50,119 nt of DNA from Pseudomonadota bacterium (GTDB taxonomy: Bacteria; Pseudomonadota; Gammaproteobacteria; Burkholderiales; Burkholderiaceae_B), in the NCBI GenBank assembly GCA_023427945.1, contig JAEYZR010000188.1:1-50119 (forward strand). Reading direction: 5' to 3'. The notes beneath the pieces are model-generated. The model saw only the letters and a program-made list of their open reading frames with translations, did no database searches and had not been told where the DNA came from. Of the stretch, positions 8,252 to 16,551 are shown piece by piece. How positions within the stretch are numbered: the first letter of the stretch is position 1; the number at the start of each line of letters is the position of its first letter. Both the position numbers and the translations under genes were made by a program.

Positions 8252-9172
8252 ATGCGGCCACCGCCACTGACGATCCCCGAACTTCAGGCTTTCATCGAAG
8301 TCGCGCGCTCACTCAATTTCCGGATCGCCGCCGAACGCTCCTGTATTTCGCAGCCGGCCCTCAGCCGCCGGATCCAGTCGGCGGAGTTCAAGCTGAATCT
8401 TCGCCTTTTCGAACGCAGCACACGACGCGTGTCGCTGACCTCGACGGGCAGAGAACTGCTGCCTATCGCCGAGCGCATGCTGGAAGAGTTCAACGAGTCA
8501 CTGGTCGAAGTTTCCGAATACCTTGCTGCAGGCGGTGGGCATATCACGATCGCGTCGCTGCCCTCGTTTGCTGCGACCATTCTCCCGCCCACTTTGGTGG
8601 AATTCCACCGGATGCGGCCCAACGTGACGGTGGCACTGAAACCCGTCGATGCGACATCGATACTCAGCCTGGTCACATCGGGATTTGCAGACTTCGGGAT
8701 AACCGTGCCGCCGCCCGCCAGCGACAGGCTGGAATACGATTCGGTCATCCTCTCGGACGAGCTGGTCGTCATTTGTTCCTGCGACGACCCGCTATCCGAA
8801 CGCGACACAGTCGAATGGACGGTTTTTTCCGAACGCAGCTATATCACCAGCGGGGCCGACAGCAGCATCACGCCGGTCATCGAGCGCGGGCTGAAGGAAA
8901 ATGGCATTCAGGTCAGGCCGGTATTCGAGGCGGCCAATATTTCGGTTCTTGGCGCGTTGGTGGCAGCAGGCCTTGGCATTGCCGCCCTGCCACGACACTC
9001 GCTCCATCTCGTGGACACGCGGCGCTTGAAGATCATTCCGATATCAGGCGCCCCCTTCAGCCGGGAAGCAGGCATACTGAGGCCGAAAGGTCAGACACTC
9101 TCACTTCCGGCGCAGAGCTTTCTGGAAATCCTCATGCGGCGCATGAACGATTTTACCGGTGGCACGGCATAA
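8252..9172 (+). CDS. LysR-family transcriptional regulator
   Basis: About 306 residues. The winged helix-turn-helix is at the N-terminus (LTIPELQAFIEVARSLNFRIAAERSCISQPALSRRIQSAE). The substrate-binding domain includes GGHITIASLPSFAATILPP and VLGALVAAGLGIAALPRHS. A TTG at 8210 would add 14 residues, but the LysR domain begins just after the ATG at 8252, which is therefore preferred; no clear Shine-Dalgarno is seen for either. It is divergent from the VOC gene (235-bp gap) and convergent with the amidase gene. Its target is probably one of these neighbours, by position only. Confidence 0.87.
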   Translation: MRPPPLTIPELQAFIEVARSLNFRIAAERSCISQPALSRRIQSAEFKLNLRLFERSTRRVSLTSTGRELLPIAERMLEEFNESLVEVSEYLAAGGGHITIASLPSFAATILPPTLVEFHRMRPNVTVALKPVDATSILSLVTSGFADFGITVPPPASDRLEYDSVILSDELVVICSCDDPLSERDTVEWTVFSERSYITSGADSSITPVIERGLKENGIQVRPVFEAANISVLGALVAAGLGIAALPRHSLHLVDTRRLKIIPISGAPFSREAGILRPKGQTLSLPAQSFLEILMRRMNDFTGGTA

Positions 9173-9178
9173 GGGCCG

Positions 9179-9194
9179 CGCCACCATCGTGGCG
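9179..9194. other. Hairpin between convergent LysR and amidase genes
   Basis: CGCCAC, the loop CATC and GTGGCG form a perfect 6-bp stem between two convergent stop codons. There is no T-run on either side, so it is at best a weak bidirectional transcript end. Confidence 0.3.
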
Positions 9195-9208
9195 ACACCA
9201 CGCATGGA

Positions 9209-10606
9209 TCAAAGCGGCAGTTCGGGAAAGCCGATGTGCCCCAGGACCTGCTCCAGATGGTGCGCAACGCGATAGACCTTGCACTCTTCGAATGCATGGC
9301 CTGCGATCTGTATCGATAGCGGCAAGCCGTTCTTTGGATCGATGCGGGTCGGCATCACCAGCGCAGGCTGCCCCGTCACGTTGAACGGCATCTGCAACTG
9401 GTACATGTGACGCCGTGTCATCGCCTGCGTATCGTCCACGCGCGGTGCGGTGTCATAGCAGGAGGCAGTGACGATGACATCGACGTCCTGCATCTTCGCC
9501 TCGAACTCCCGCACAAGCCTGCTACGCAGCCTTTGCGCATGGACGAAGTCCGCCGACGAGAAAAAGGCGCCTTGTAATAGACGGCCTTTTGCCCCGCTGC
9601 CGTACTGCTGAGGCACGGTCTTCAACCACTGTTCGTGCACGGCAAAGCCTTCCATGCTGAGCAGGGATCGTGCGACGGCATTGAACCTGTCGAGCTCGGA
9701 CAAGTCGATTTCTTCAAGCTTCGCACCACTCTCGGCAAGTATGGACAGGCACGTATCGAACGCATCGTTGTGGGCGGCGTCGGCCATCGCGTCGTGACGA
9801 AAGACCTCTGATATGACACCAATACGCAGCCCCTTCAGATCCTGGGCCATCTCGGCGATGTAATCCTGCACCGGCACGTTGCGGCAGGCGGGATCACGCG
9901 AGTCATAGCCCGCAAGGACTTGCAACGCGGCTGCGTTGTCGCGCACAGTGCGGGTCATCGGACCGACGTGATCCATCGATGGTGCCAGCGCGAGCACGCC
10001 GCGACGGCTGACTCTGCCATAGGTGGGCTTCATGCCCACCACGCCGCAGCGCGAGGCAGGATTGCGTATCGATCCGTTGGTATCCGTGCCCAGGGCCAGC
10101 GGAACCAGCCCGGCCGCAACCGCGACCGCCGAGCCGCTCGAAGAGCCCGCTGTGATAGAGGCATGGTCCCACGGGTTGAGCGGCGCCGGATACAAGGCGT
10201 CGGTCGGAGAGCCACCACATGCGAACTCGTTGGTGACAAGTTTGCCCAGGTAGATGGCTCCCGCCTGTTCCAGCTTCCGGGAAACATAGGCATGCTGGCC
10301 AGCAACGTTGTGCTGCAACACCCGGGAATTGCCCGTCGTCGGCACGCCTGCGTAGTCGATGAGATCCTTCAGGCCATAAGGGACGCCGTGCAACGGACCT
10401 TTGCTGTGGCCGGCAAGAAGTTCGGACTCCGCTTGGCGCGCCTTGTCCAGGGCCTGTTCCGGGCAGACCTGAACAAACGCCCGCAATACGGGATTGGCGC
10501 CGTCGATTCGATCAAGGGTATCGCGAACATATTCGACAGGAGAGACCTGACGCGACTGCATGAGCCGGGCGACTTCGAAAAAGGGTAGATCAACTAGGTT
10601 TTTCAT
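9209..10606 (-). CDS. Amidase-signature-family amidohydrolase
   Basis: 465 residues from the ATG. The Ser-cisSer-Lys triad is visible: K80 in GVPYGLKDLID, cis-Ser near S155 in TAGSSSGSA and nucleophile S179 in GTDTNGSIRNPAS. The rest follows the GatA/AtzF-like amidase fold, with MKPTYGRVSRRGVLALAPSMD and DHVGPMTRTV. It hydrolyses an amide to an acid and ammonia in the cytoplasm; the substrate is unknown. Its first 17 bp overlap the end of a small upstream ORF, so translation is coupled. A Bug-type binding protein precedes that ORF, suggesting a scavenging pathway for an amide. Confidence 0.9.
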   Translation of the reverse strand: MKNLVDLPFFEVARLMQSRQVSPVEYVRDTLDRIDGANPVLRAFVQVCPEQALDKARQAESELLAGHSKGPLHGVPYGLKDLIDYAGVPTTGNSRVLQHNVAGQHAYVSRKLEQAGAIYLGKLVTNEFACGGSPTDALYPAPLNPWDHASITAGSSSGSAVAVAAGLVPLALGTDTNGSIRNPASRCGVVGMKPTYGRVSRRGVLALAPSMDHVGPMTRTVRDNAAALQVLAGYDSRDPACRNVPVQDYIAEMAQDLKGLRIGVISEVFRHDAMADAAHNDAFDTCLSILAESGAKLEEIDLSELDRFNAVARSLLSMEGFAVHEQWLKTVPQQYGSGAKGRLLQGAFFSSADFVHAQRLRSRLVREFEAKMQDVDVIVTASCYDTAPRVDDTQAMTRRHMYQLQMPFNVTGQPALVMPTRIDPKNGLPLSIQIAGHAFEECKVYRVAHHLEQVLGHIGFPELPL

Positions 10607-10820
10607 TGCGATAGGAAGGTTCGAGAACGACTCGCGTAAACGTCTCATCGGTGTAGCCGATGTCGCCCGAGCGCAAACTCCGAATGCATTCACGCGCCAC
10701 ATTCAGGCTTTGCGACAGCGCAGCATCGGAGAGGACGCCCCTGGCGCTCCAGTAGCGAAAAGCGTCACTGTCCTCAGTGGGCAACGGCCCTTGCACATTC
10801 GGATGGTCTTCTGGGTTCAT
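10590..10820 (-). CDS. Small protein coupled to amidase (unknown function)
   Basis: A 76-residue acidic-to-neutral soluble protein starting MNPEDHPNVQGPLP and containing FRYWSARGVLSDAALSQSLN. It is not a recognisable GatC or AtzG by eye. The stop overlaps the amidase start by 17 bp, and its own start is 11 bp after the Bug gene stop. That is the geometry of a real operon member. It could be a small auxiliary subunit of the amidase, as AtzG is for AtzE, but no sequence match supports this. Confidence 0.6.
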   Translation of the reverse strand: MNPEDHPNVQGPLPTEDSDAFRYWSARGVLSDAALSQSLNVARECIRSLRSGDIGYTDETFTRVVLEPSYRNEKPS

Positions 10821-10831
10821 AAGGTGCAAGC

Positions 10832-11827
10832 CTATTGAATGACTTCTTTGAAACCGGCCAGCACGCTTTCCCAATGAGCAAGGTCCTTGCGATAGAACTC
10901 GTCGTACTGGGCAGCCGTCATGGCCGGGCGATCAGCGCCGATATCGGCAATCTGTTTTTTCATGTTGGGTTGACTCAGGACCTCATCGACGGCCGCGGAA
11001 ATTTTTTCCCGGACAGCCTCTGGAGTGGCTGACGGAACCAGCAAGCCAAACCATGTGTCGACATCGGCATCCGCTATACCTTGCTCGACCAGCGTGGGGG
11101 CATCGGGCAGGAACGCTGCCCGCTGGGGTGCAGCCACGGCGATGACGCGAAGTTTTCCGGCATCGATCTGGGACTTGGCGGCAGTATAGGTTGCATAAGT
11201 GAAATCGACCTGTTTTCCAAGAACGGCCAGCATGGCCGGGCCAGAGCCCTTGAATGGCACATGCAGCAAATCGGTCCCGGTCGCCTTGCCCAGCAGGATA
11301 CCCGCCAGATGAGGGCTGCCCCCTGCACCCGCGGTCCCATAAGAGACCTGACCCGGCGCGGCCTTGGCGCGTTTGACCAGATCAGCCGCACTGTGGATGT
11401 CCGAATCGGCGTGCACCAGCAAAAGATAGGGCGTTTGTGCCAGCATGGCCACGCCCTTCAGGTCGTTGCGCGAATCGTAGGGCAGCTTTTGGCCGGCACC
11501 ACTTTCCGAGAACGCGTGGTTCAACGACATGGCGGATGTGCCGATGACCAGCGTATGGCCATCGCCGGGCGCCTTGGCTGCCGCATTGGTCCCGATCACA
11601 CTGTTGGCCCCGCCGCGATTCTCGACGATGACCGACTGGCCCAGCGTCTTGGACAGGCCAGGCGAGATGAGCCGCACGAGAAAGTCCGTCGTGCCCCCGG
11701 GATTGAACGGCACGATGATCTTGATGATCTGGGTCGGATAGTTCGTCTGCGCCGCGGCGGGTGCACAAACAATGGCGGCGCTTGCGATCAGCAGCCGTTT
11801 CAGAATACAGGCAATTCTGGGGCTCAT
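10832..11827 (-). CDS. Bug/TctC-family solute-binding protein 1
   Basis: 331 residues with a Sec signal (LLIASAAIVCAPAAAQ). The mature protein has the family motifs IKIIVPFNPGGTTDFLVR, VIVENRGGANSVIGTNAAAKAPGDG, YGTAGAGGSPHLAG and FLPDAPTLVEQG. It is a periplasmic binding protein of the tripartite tricarboxylate transporter class; no TctA or TctB partner is in the window. The start was placed at the ATG before the signal peptide, since the upstream open frame lacks protein character. It is followed at once by the small ORF and the amidase. The ligand is probably related to the amidase substrate or product. Confidence 0.92.
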   Translation of the reverse strand: MSPRIACILKRLLIASAAIVCAPAAAQTNYPTQIIKIIVPFNPGGTTDFLVRLISPGLSKTLGQSVIVENRGGANSVIGTNAAAKAPGDGHTLVIGTSAMSLNHAFSESGAGQKLPYDSRNDLKGVAMLAQTPYLLLVHADSDIHSAADLVKRAKAAPGQVSYGTAGAGGSPHLAGILLGKATGTDLLHVPFKGSGPAMLAVLGKQVDFTYATYTAAKSQIDAGKLRVIAVAAPQRAAFLPDAPTLVEQGIADADVDTWFGLLVPSATPEAVREKISAAVDEVLSQPNMKKQIADIGADRPAMTAAQYDEFYRKDLAHWESVLAGFKEVIQ

Positions 11828-11963
11828 ATTCAACTCGTGTTCTCTGTGGGTTTCAGAAAAAGGGGTGAGGCAACACGAGTGCACTATGGACGAATTACTG
11901 CGGACGCTGAAGTGCATTTTGCACATCGCATCCATGCGTTCTGAACATCAATGGCCGATCACA

Positions 11964-12698
11964 TCAGGCGCGCGCCTTCGATCCGGTGCGCCGCACGGAT
12001 GGCTCGTTTTCGGCGGCAAGCGATGCCTGCAGGATCCCGATAGCCACGACCGAGGCATTGCGCACGTGCAGGCTGCCGGCAGCACGCGCCGCCTTGCCGT
12101 CGCGCGCCTGGAGTGCGGCCAGCAGGTCCGACAGTTCCGCCACGCTGTGCCTGGCACGCCCAGGCGCCTGCATGGACGTCGATCGCAACAGCATGACGCG
12201 CGAGTTCAGCAGGCGCAGCGTCGTGGTCAGCGCCTCGTTGCCTGCGCCATCGAGCACCAGTTGATAAAACGCGTTCTTGGCAGCGATCTGCTCCAGCGCC
12301 GTGCCTTCGGTGAGCGAGCTCTTGAGTTGCTTGAACGCATCGCCCACGGCAGACAGCTGCTCCGCAGTCGCATTCTCACAGAACAATTGACAGGCCAGAC
12401 CTTCGAGTTCCTCGCGTACCTGATAAATGCCACGGGCCTGCTCGGGCGAGAGGTGTTCCACCACCGGCCCCCGGTGAGGGATCACCATGATCAGGCCCTC
12501 GGATTCCAGTTGCCGCAAGGCTTCACGAACCAGTGTGCGACTCACACCCGTCATCTCACAGAGTTCACGCTCGGGTAGACGGTCACCCGGGCGAAATCGC
12601 CCGACAAGAATGGCATTGCGGATACTCTCGGTCACGCCATGTCGCAGCACCGATGCCACGCGTTGGACCTTGAAATCGCCTTGTGCCTGCTGAGTCAT
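11964..12698 (-). CDS. GntR-family (FadR/FCD subfamily) regulator
   Basis: 244 residues. The winged helix (RNAILVGRFRPGDRLPERELCEMTGVSRTLVREALRQLESEGLI) is followed by an all-helical FCD ligand domain with YQVREELEGLACQL and KNAFYQLVLDGAGNEAL. FCD regulators sense acids and usually repress. It lies downstream of the TRAP transporter genes but beyond their terminator, so it is transcribed on its own or together with the Bug-amidase genes 136 bp downstream. It is the best local candidate to bind the TTGTATGAC-type sites found at three promoters in the window. Confidence 0.9.
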   Translation of the reverse strand: MTQQAQGDFKVQRVASVLRHGVTESIRNAILVGRFRPGDRLPERELCEMTGVSRTLVREALRQLESEGLIMVIPHRGPVVEHLSPEQARGIYQVREELEGLACQLFCENATAEQLSAVGDAFKQLKSSLTEGTALEQIAAKNAFYQLVLDGAGNEALTTTLRLLNSRVMLLRSTSMQAPGRARHSVAELSDLLAALQARDGKAARAAGSLHVRNASVVAIGILQASLAAENEPSVRRTGSKARA

Positions 12699-12809
12699 AT
12701 TTTAATGCGCCAATTATTTAGGTGAAGACAACCAGACAATCCCGGGCAGCTTCGACAGTCCTTGTACCCGGTAGTTTAGCAATCCGGGCATGAACGCTGT
12801 ATATACATG

Positions 12810-12836
12810 AAAAAACCCTCCGTGTTACCGGAGGGT
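12810..12836 (-). terminator. Rho-independent terminator of TRAP operon
   Basis: On the minus strand ACCCTCCG, a six-base loop and CGGAGGGT form a perfect 8-bp stem followed by six T residues. It lies 35 bp after the DctM-type gene stop and separates the TRAP operon from gntR. Confidence 0.9.
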
Positions 12837-12870
12837 CTGTCCACCGTTCATCACGATGCGCTGGAAAAAC

Positions 12871-14148
12871 TCAATAGAACCAGCGAGCCGGGATCGTGAT
12901 GATCTGTGGGAACAGCACGAACAGGAACATCAGCAGAGTCTGGGCCAGCAGGAACGGCCAGACACCGACGATCACGCTGTCCAGTCTCACCTTGGCCACG
13001 CCAGACACCACGTTCAATACCGCCCCCACCGGTGGCGTGAGCAGGCCGATGGCGTTGTTCATCACGAACATCACACCGAAATAGTACGGGTCGATGTCTG
13101 CCGTCTTGATGATGGGCATCAGGATGGGCGTGAGGATCAGCACGGTCGGCATGAGATCGAGCGCCGTGCCCACAATGATGACCAGCACCATGATGGCGAA
13201 CATCAGCAGGATCTTGTTGCCCATGAACGGCTCGAGCAACACGGCGGCCTGCGACGGAATATCGGCAATCGTGATCAGCCACGCGGAAACCAGTGCGCAG
13301 GCGACCAGGAACATCACGGCGCTGGACGTCTTGGCGGCCGTCAGCAGCAATTGCGGCAGTTCACGCCAGCGCAGTTCACGATAGACGAAGGCACCCACCA
13401 GCAACGAATACACCACGGCCACGACAGCCGCTTCCGTTGGCGTGAAGACGCCGAACTTCATGCCGCCGATGATCACGAACGGCAGGATCAGCGCCCAGAG
13501 TCCATCGACCAGCGCGCTGAACAGCTCCTTGCCGTCGAATTTGCGCGCATGCGCCCCCGGCTCCTTGCGTGCGCACAGGCTCCACGTGATGGCCAGTGTC
13601 ACGGCCATCAGAATGCCGGGGATGATGCCGGTCAGGAAAAGCTTGGTGATCGAGATGTTGGCGGCCACGCCGAACACCACCAGGGCGATGGACGGCGGCA
13701 GCACCGGCGCAATGATGCCGCCGGCGGCGATCAGGCCGGCCGAACGCGGAACGTTGTAGCCCATCTTGCGCATCATGGGGATCAGCAGGGCCGCAACCGC
13801 CGCACTGTCGGCCACGGCCGAACCCGAGATGCTTGCCACCACGGCAGCCGCAATGATCGCGACATAGCCCAGCCCGCCGCGCACGTGACCCACCATGGCG
13901 TTGGCCACGCGGACGATGCGCTGTGACAGCCCGCCCGCGTTCATCAACTCGCCGGCCAGCATGAAGAACGGCACGGCCAGAAGCGGGAAACTATTGGTGC
14001 CCTCCAGCAGGTTCTGCGCCAGAATCTGCGTGTTGAACATGTCCAGGTGCCACATCAGCGAGATGCCGCAGACCAGCAGGGCAAAGGCGATGGGCATGCC
14101 CAGGCACATGGCACCGAGCAAAGAAAACGTAAAGATAGCGATAGTCAC
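12871..14148 (-). CDS. TRAP transporter large permease (DctM type)
   Basis: 425 residues with about a dozen hydrophobic helices. Signatures include FTFSLLGAMCLGMPIAFALL at the start, FFMLAGELMNAGGLSQRI, GYVAIIAAAVVASISGSAVADSAAV and GLIAAGGIIAPVLPPSIALV. It is the ion-driven translocation subunit of a tripartite ATP-independent transporter in the inner membrane. It starts 9 bp after the small-permease stop, so it is in one operon with it. The substrate is not evident; related systems carry organic acids. Confidence 0.94.
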   Translation of the reverse strand: MTIAIFTFSLLGAMCLGMPIAFALLVCGISLMWHLDMFNTQILAQNLLEGTNSFPLLAVPFFMLAGELMNAGGLSQRIVRVANAMVGHVRGGLGYVAIIAAAVVASISGSAVADSAAVAALLIPMMRKMGYNVPRSAGLIAAGGIIAPVLPPSIALVVFGVAANISITKLFLTGIIPGILMAVTLAITWSLCARKEPGAHARKFDGKELFSALVDGLWALILPFVIIGGMKFGVFTPTEAAVVAVVYSLLVGAFVYRELRWRELPQLLLTAAKTSSAVMFLVACALVSAWLITIADIPSQAAVLLEPFMGNKILLMFAIMVLVIIVGTALDLMPTVLILTPILMPIIKTADIDPYYFGVMFVMNNAIGLLTPPVGAVLNVVSGVAKVRLDSVIVGVWPFLLAQTLLMFLFVLFPQIITIPARWFY

Positions 14149-14157
14149 CAGTGACCC

Positions 14158-14661
14158 CTACTCAGATGCAACAGCGTTGTCCTGCACCAGTTCGTTGACT
14201 GGCATCTTCCCCGTCACTTGCCGCCACAACGAGTGGATGGTCAGCAAGCCGACGGAGACCGAGCAGATCACCAATGCACTGAAAACAACGCCCATGGGAA
14301 GGTTGGTTACCGGCGAGTGGTCGTCCATGCCCAGCACCATGAGGCGCCAGGCACCGTCGCTCAACATCACCATCGCCCCCAGCACGAGCAGGTCGGATGT
14401 GAAACGGCAGATACGTTTTCCCATCACGGGCAGACGCGAAATGACGCTGGACATACCCAGATGGGCACCGTCATACATGGCGACCACTGAACCAATCAGC
14501 GTCAACCACATGAAGCAGAAGCGCGAGACTTCCTCGGAGAACACCAGTCCATAGCTCAGGGTGTAGCGCAACACCACATTGCCAAAGACCAGGATCACCA
14601 TGACGGACAAAAGGATCACCAGCATCCATTCAAACAGACGGATGACAATATTTCGCTTCAT
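14158..14661 (-). CDS. TRAP transporter small permease (DctQ type)
   Basis: 167 residues with four predicted membrane helices. The first is LFEWMLVILLSVMVILVFGNVVLRY, and the DctQ signature FSEEVSRFCFMWLTLIGSVVAMYDGAHLG follows. It forms the membrane complex with the large permease. It lies between the binding-protein gene and the large permease gene. Confidence 0.93.
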   Translation of the reverse strand: MKRNIVIRLFEWMLVILLSVMVILVFGNVVLRYTLSYGLVFSEEVSRFCFMWLTLIGSVVAMYDGAHLGMSSVISRLPVMGKRICRFTSDLLVLGAMVMLSDGAWRLMVLGMDDHSPVTNLPMGVVFSALVICSVSVGLLTIHSLWRQVTGKMPVNELVQDNAVASE

Positions 14662-14712
14662 GAAAAAGTACCTTGCTCAGTGCAAACGACCAACCTGTCG
14701 GCAACGCCCGCT

Positions 14713-15693
14713 TTAGTTCACGGCATCGATGGCTTGGATGACCTTGTCGCCGTTTTTCTCGATGAACATCGCACGGGTGCCATCCTTCACGACCGCACGA
14801 ATGCTCTCGACATCGGGGTTATCCACGATCTGCACGCCCTTGGAACGCATCTCGTCGAGCACCTTCTGCTGGCGTCCGGCGTTGTAGGCGCGCTGGAACA
14901 CGGCAGTGGCCACGGCTTCTTCGATCAGGATGGTCTGCTGTTCCTTGGTCAGCTTGTCAAAGCGCGCCTTGTTCATGGCGACCGGCAAGGCCGTGTAGGC
15001 GTGGTTGGTCAGGGACAGGTGCTTTTGCACTTCGTACATCTTGGCCGCATACATGGTGTCGGCTGGGGTTTCGTGACCGTCGATGGCCTTGGACTCCAGC
15101 GCGGGATAGACCTCTGCCCAGGGCATGGGCTGGGGATTGGCACCCAGCAGCTGGAAGGCGCGCACGTGAGCGGCATTGGGCGTGGTGCGAATCTTCAGGC
15201 CCTTGATGTCGGCGGCGTTGTTCACCGGGCGCTTGCTGTTGGCCAGAACGCGAAAGCCCAGATCCCAGAAAGCCAGGCCTTTGAGCTGGTAGGCATCGAA
15301 GTCGTCCAGCAGGCTACGACCCACCGGGCCGTCGAACACGCGGTAGGCATGGTCTGCGTCCTTGAACTGGTAGGGCAGGTCAAGCGCGTTCAGGCTGGGC
15401 ACGAGGCCAGTGTAGAAGGGGTTGCCCAACACGATCAGATCGATGGTGCCAGCGCGGGCGCCCGACAGCATGCTGCCGTCGTTGCCCAGCACGCTGCTGG
15501 GGAAAACCTGAATTTCGATCGCGCCGTTGGTGCGGTCCTTGACGCGCTTGGCGAACTCCACGGCAGCGATCTGCTGCGTATCGTCGGGCGCACCAGAGTG
15601 GCCCATCCGCAGTTTGGTCGGCGACTGGGCATAGGCATGGGTCGAGGCGAGCAGAACGACGCCCAATACGGCTTTCAGGAAATTGCGCTTCAT
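14713..15693 (-). CDS. TRAP transporter solute-binding protein (DctP type)
   Basis: 326 residues with a Sec signal ending AYAQ. The mature protein has LRMGHSGAPDDTQQIAAVEFAKRV, VFPSSVLGNDGSMLSGARAGTIDL and the DctP ligand-binding region GLKIRTTPNAAHVRAFQLLGANP, with the Arg that usually holds a carboxylate. It captures an organic acid in the periplasm. GGAGACTCAAAC precedes the ATG. It is first in the dctPQM-type operon, under a promoter overlapped by a candidate GntR operator. Confidence 0.94.
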   Translation of the reverse strand: MKRNFLKAVLGVVLLASTHAYAQSPTKLRMGHSGAPDDTQQIAAVEFAKRVKDRTNGAIEIQVFPSSVLGNDGSMLSGARAGTIDLIVLGNPFYTGLVPSLNALDLPYQFKDADHAYRVFDGPVGRSLLDDFDAYQLKGLAFWDLGFRVLANSKRPVNNAADIKGLKIRTTPNAAHVRAFQLLGANPQPMPWAEVYPALESKAIDGHETPADTMYAAKMYEVQKHLSLTNHAYTALPVAMNKARFDKLTKEQQTILIEEAVATAVFQRAYNAGRQQKVLDEMRSKGVQIVDNPDVESIRAVVKDGTRAMFIEKNGDKVIQAIDAVN

Positions 15694-15733
15694 GTTTGAG
15701 TCTCCAGGCCTGGAAATGGCCAGAAAGTTTTGG

Positions 15734-15757
15734 TTATTTGATTGTGATTATTTGATT
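15734..15757 (-). repeat. Direct repeat TTATTTGATT x2 in the leader of the TRAP operon
   Basis: Two perfect copies of TTATTTGATT (plus-strand reading) begin at 15734 and 15748, 14 bp apart. They sit in the AT-rich untranslated leader before the binding-protein gene. A regulatory role is possible but untested. Confidence 0.45.
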
Positions 15758-15766
15758 ATTGTTAGA

Positions 15767-15785
15767 TTAGCATACCATCATACAA
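15767..15785 (-). promoter_or_regulatory. Candidate GntR (FCD) operator at TRAP promoter
   Basis: On the minus strand it reads TTGTATGATGGTATGC, sharing the TTGTATGA arm with sites at 23672 and 29518. It overlaps the predicted -10 TATGAT (15782-15777). The second arm is degenerate. Confidence 0.5.
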
Positions 15786-15805
15786 TCATTAAAAGAGTTA
15801 CACAA
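15777..15805 (-). promoter_or_regulatory. Promoter of TRAP operon
   Basis: On the minus strand TTGTGT (15805-15800), a 17-bp spacer and TATGAT (15782-15777). The -10 is strong and the -35 modest. The leader is about 75 nt. Confidence 0.45.
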
Positions 15806-15826
15806 TCGTGAGGCAGCCTGTCTTTA

Positions 15827-15845
15827 AATGAGAATCGTTGCTAAT
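15827..15845 (+). promoter_or_regulatory. Fur-like box upstream of fecI-like gene 2
   Basis: AATGAGAATCGTTGCTAAT matches AATGATAATCATTATCATT at 13 of 19 positions by my count. It overlaps a possible -10 (TAATAT, 15842-15847). It occupies the same kind of position as the stronger Fur box of cassette 1. Confidence 0.5.
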
Positions 15846-15942
15846 ATTGCGCCGTGACTTCAAGATGTCTCCTCATTCGTCGTGTCGACATGCGCTCCCT
15901 TAGCCACCCCCAGCCTGTATTCACTCATCAGCCAAGTTCAGG

Positions 15943-16551
15943 GTGGGTCTCGGCATATCCGCGCAAGGTTCTGCCTTGAGCACCCGCGACGATTTCATCG
16001 AAGGGGTGTATCTCAAATGGCGTCTGCCGCTGCTGAAGATACTGTCGCGCAAGATCAAGGACACTGACCATGCCGAGGACATCGCCCAGGAATCGTTCAC
16101 GCGATGGTTGACGTCGCGAACCAAAGAGGCGCCGGACAATCCCCAGGCCTACGTTACGCGCATTGCCCTCAACGCCGTGCATGAGTGGCGTGGCAAGCGA
16201 GAGCAAGAACACCACATCGTTTCATCCATCGATGACGACGCCACGAATCACCAGATTTCAGCGCCCACGGAAAACACCTGCCCACAGCGTCACGCCGAGA
16301 ATCGTCAAATGCTGGCTCGCATCGAACAGGCTCTGCAGGAACTGCCGCAACGCCAGTGCGAAGCGCTCACGCTGCATCGATTCGACGGACTGAGCTACGA
16401 GGAAATCGCGGCGACCATGCAGATCTCCCGGGCCCTGGTCAGCCGACTCATCTCACAGGCGGTGGCTTACTGCCGCCTGCGCGCCAACTATCCTTCGCAG
16501 CAAGCCATGCAATCGGCGCTTGCCCTGAAAGAGGGCAGCCATGACGCCTGA
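15943..16551 (+). CDS. FecI-like ECF sigma factor (cassette 2)
   Basis: Up to 202 residues. Region 2 is YLKWRLPLLKILSRKI and DHAEDIAQESFTRWL; region 4 is ALQELPQRQCEALTLHRFDGL and YEEIAATMQISRALVSRLIS. The GTG at 15943 and the TTG at 15976 (preceded by AAGG at a good distance) are both possible starts. The stop overlaps the fecR-like start by 11 bp. It should drive the downstream receptor gene when FecR relays receptor occupancy. Confidence 0.9.
   Translation: MGLGISAQGSALSTRDDFIEGVYLKWRLPLLKILSRKIKDTDHAEDIAQESFTRWLTSRTKEAPDNPQAYVTRIALNAVHEWRGKREQEHHIVSSIDDDATNHQISAPTENTCPQRHAENRQMLARIEQALQELPQRQCEALTLHRFDGLSYEEIAATMQISRALVSRLISQAVAYCRLRANYPSQQAMQSALALKEGSHDA

Noticed and set aside
12726..12739. 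AGACAA direct repeats upstream of gntR as operator
   Set aside because: Too short and not palindromic; no second occurrence in a promoter was noticed.
12798..12807. Palindrome TGTATATACA near gntR
   Set aside because: It lies just past the T-run of the TRAP terminator, is only 10 bp and AT-rich, and does not match the longer operator motif; it may be chance.
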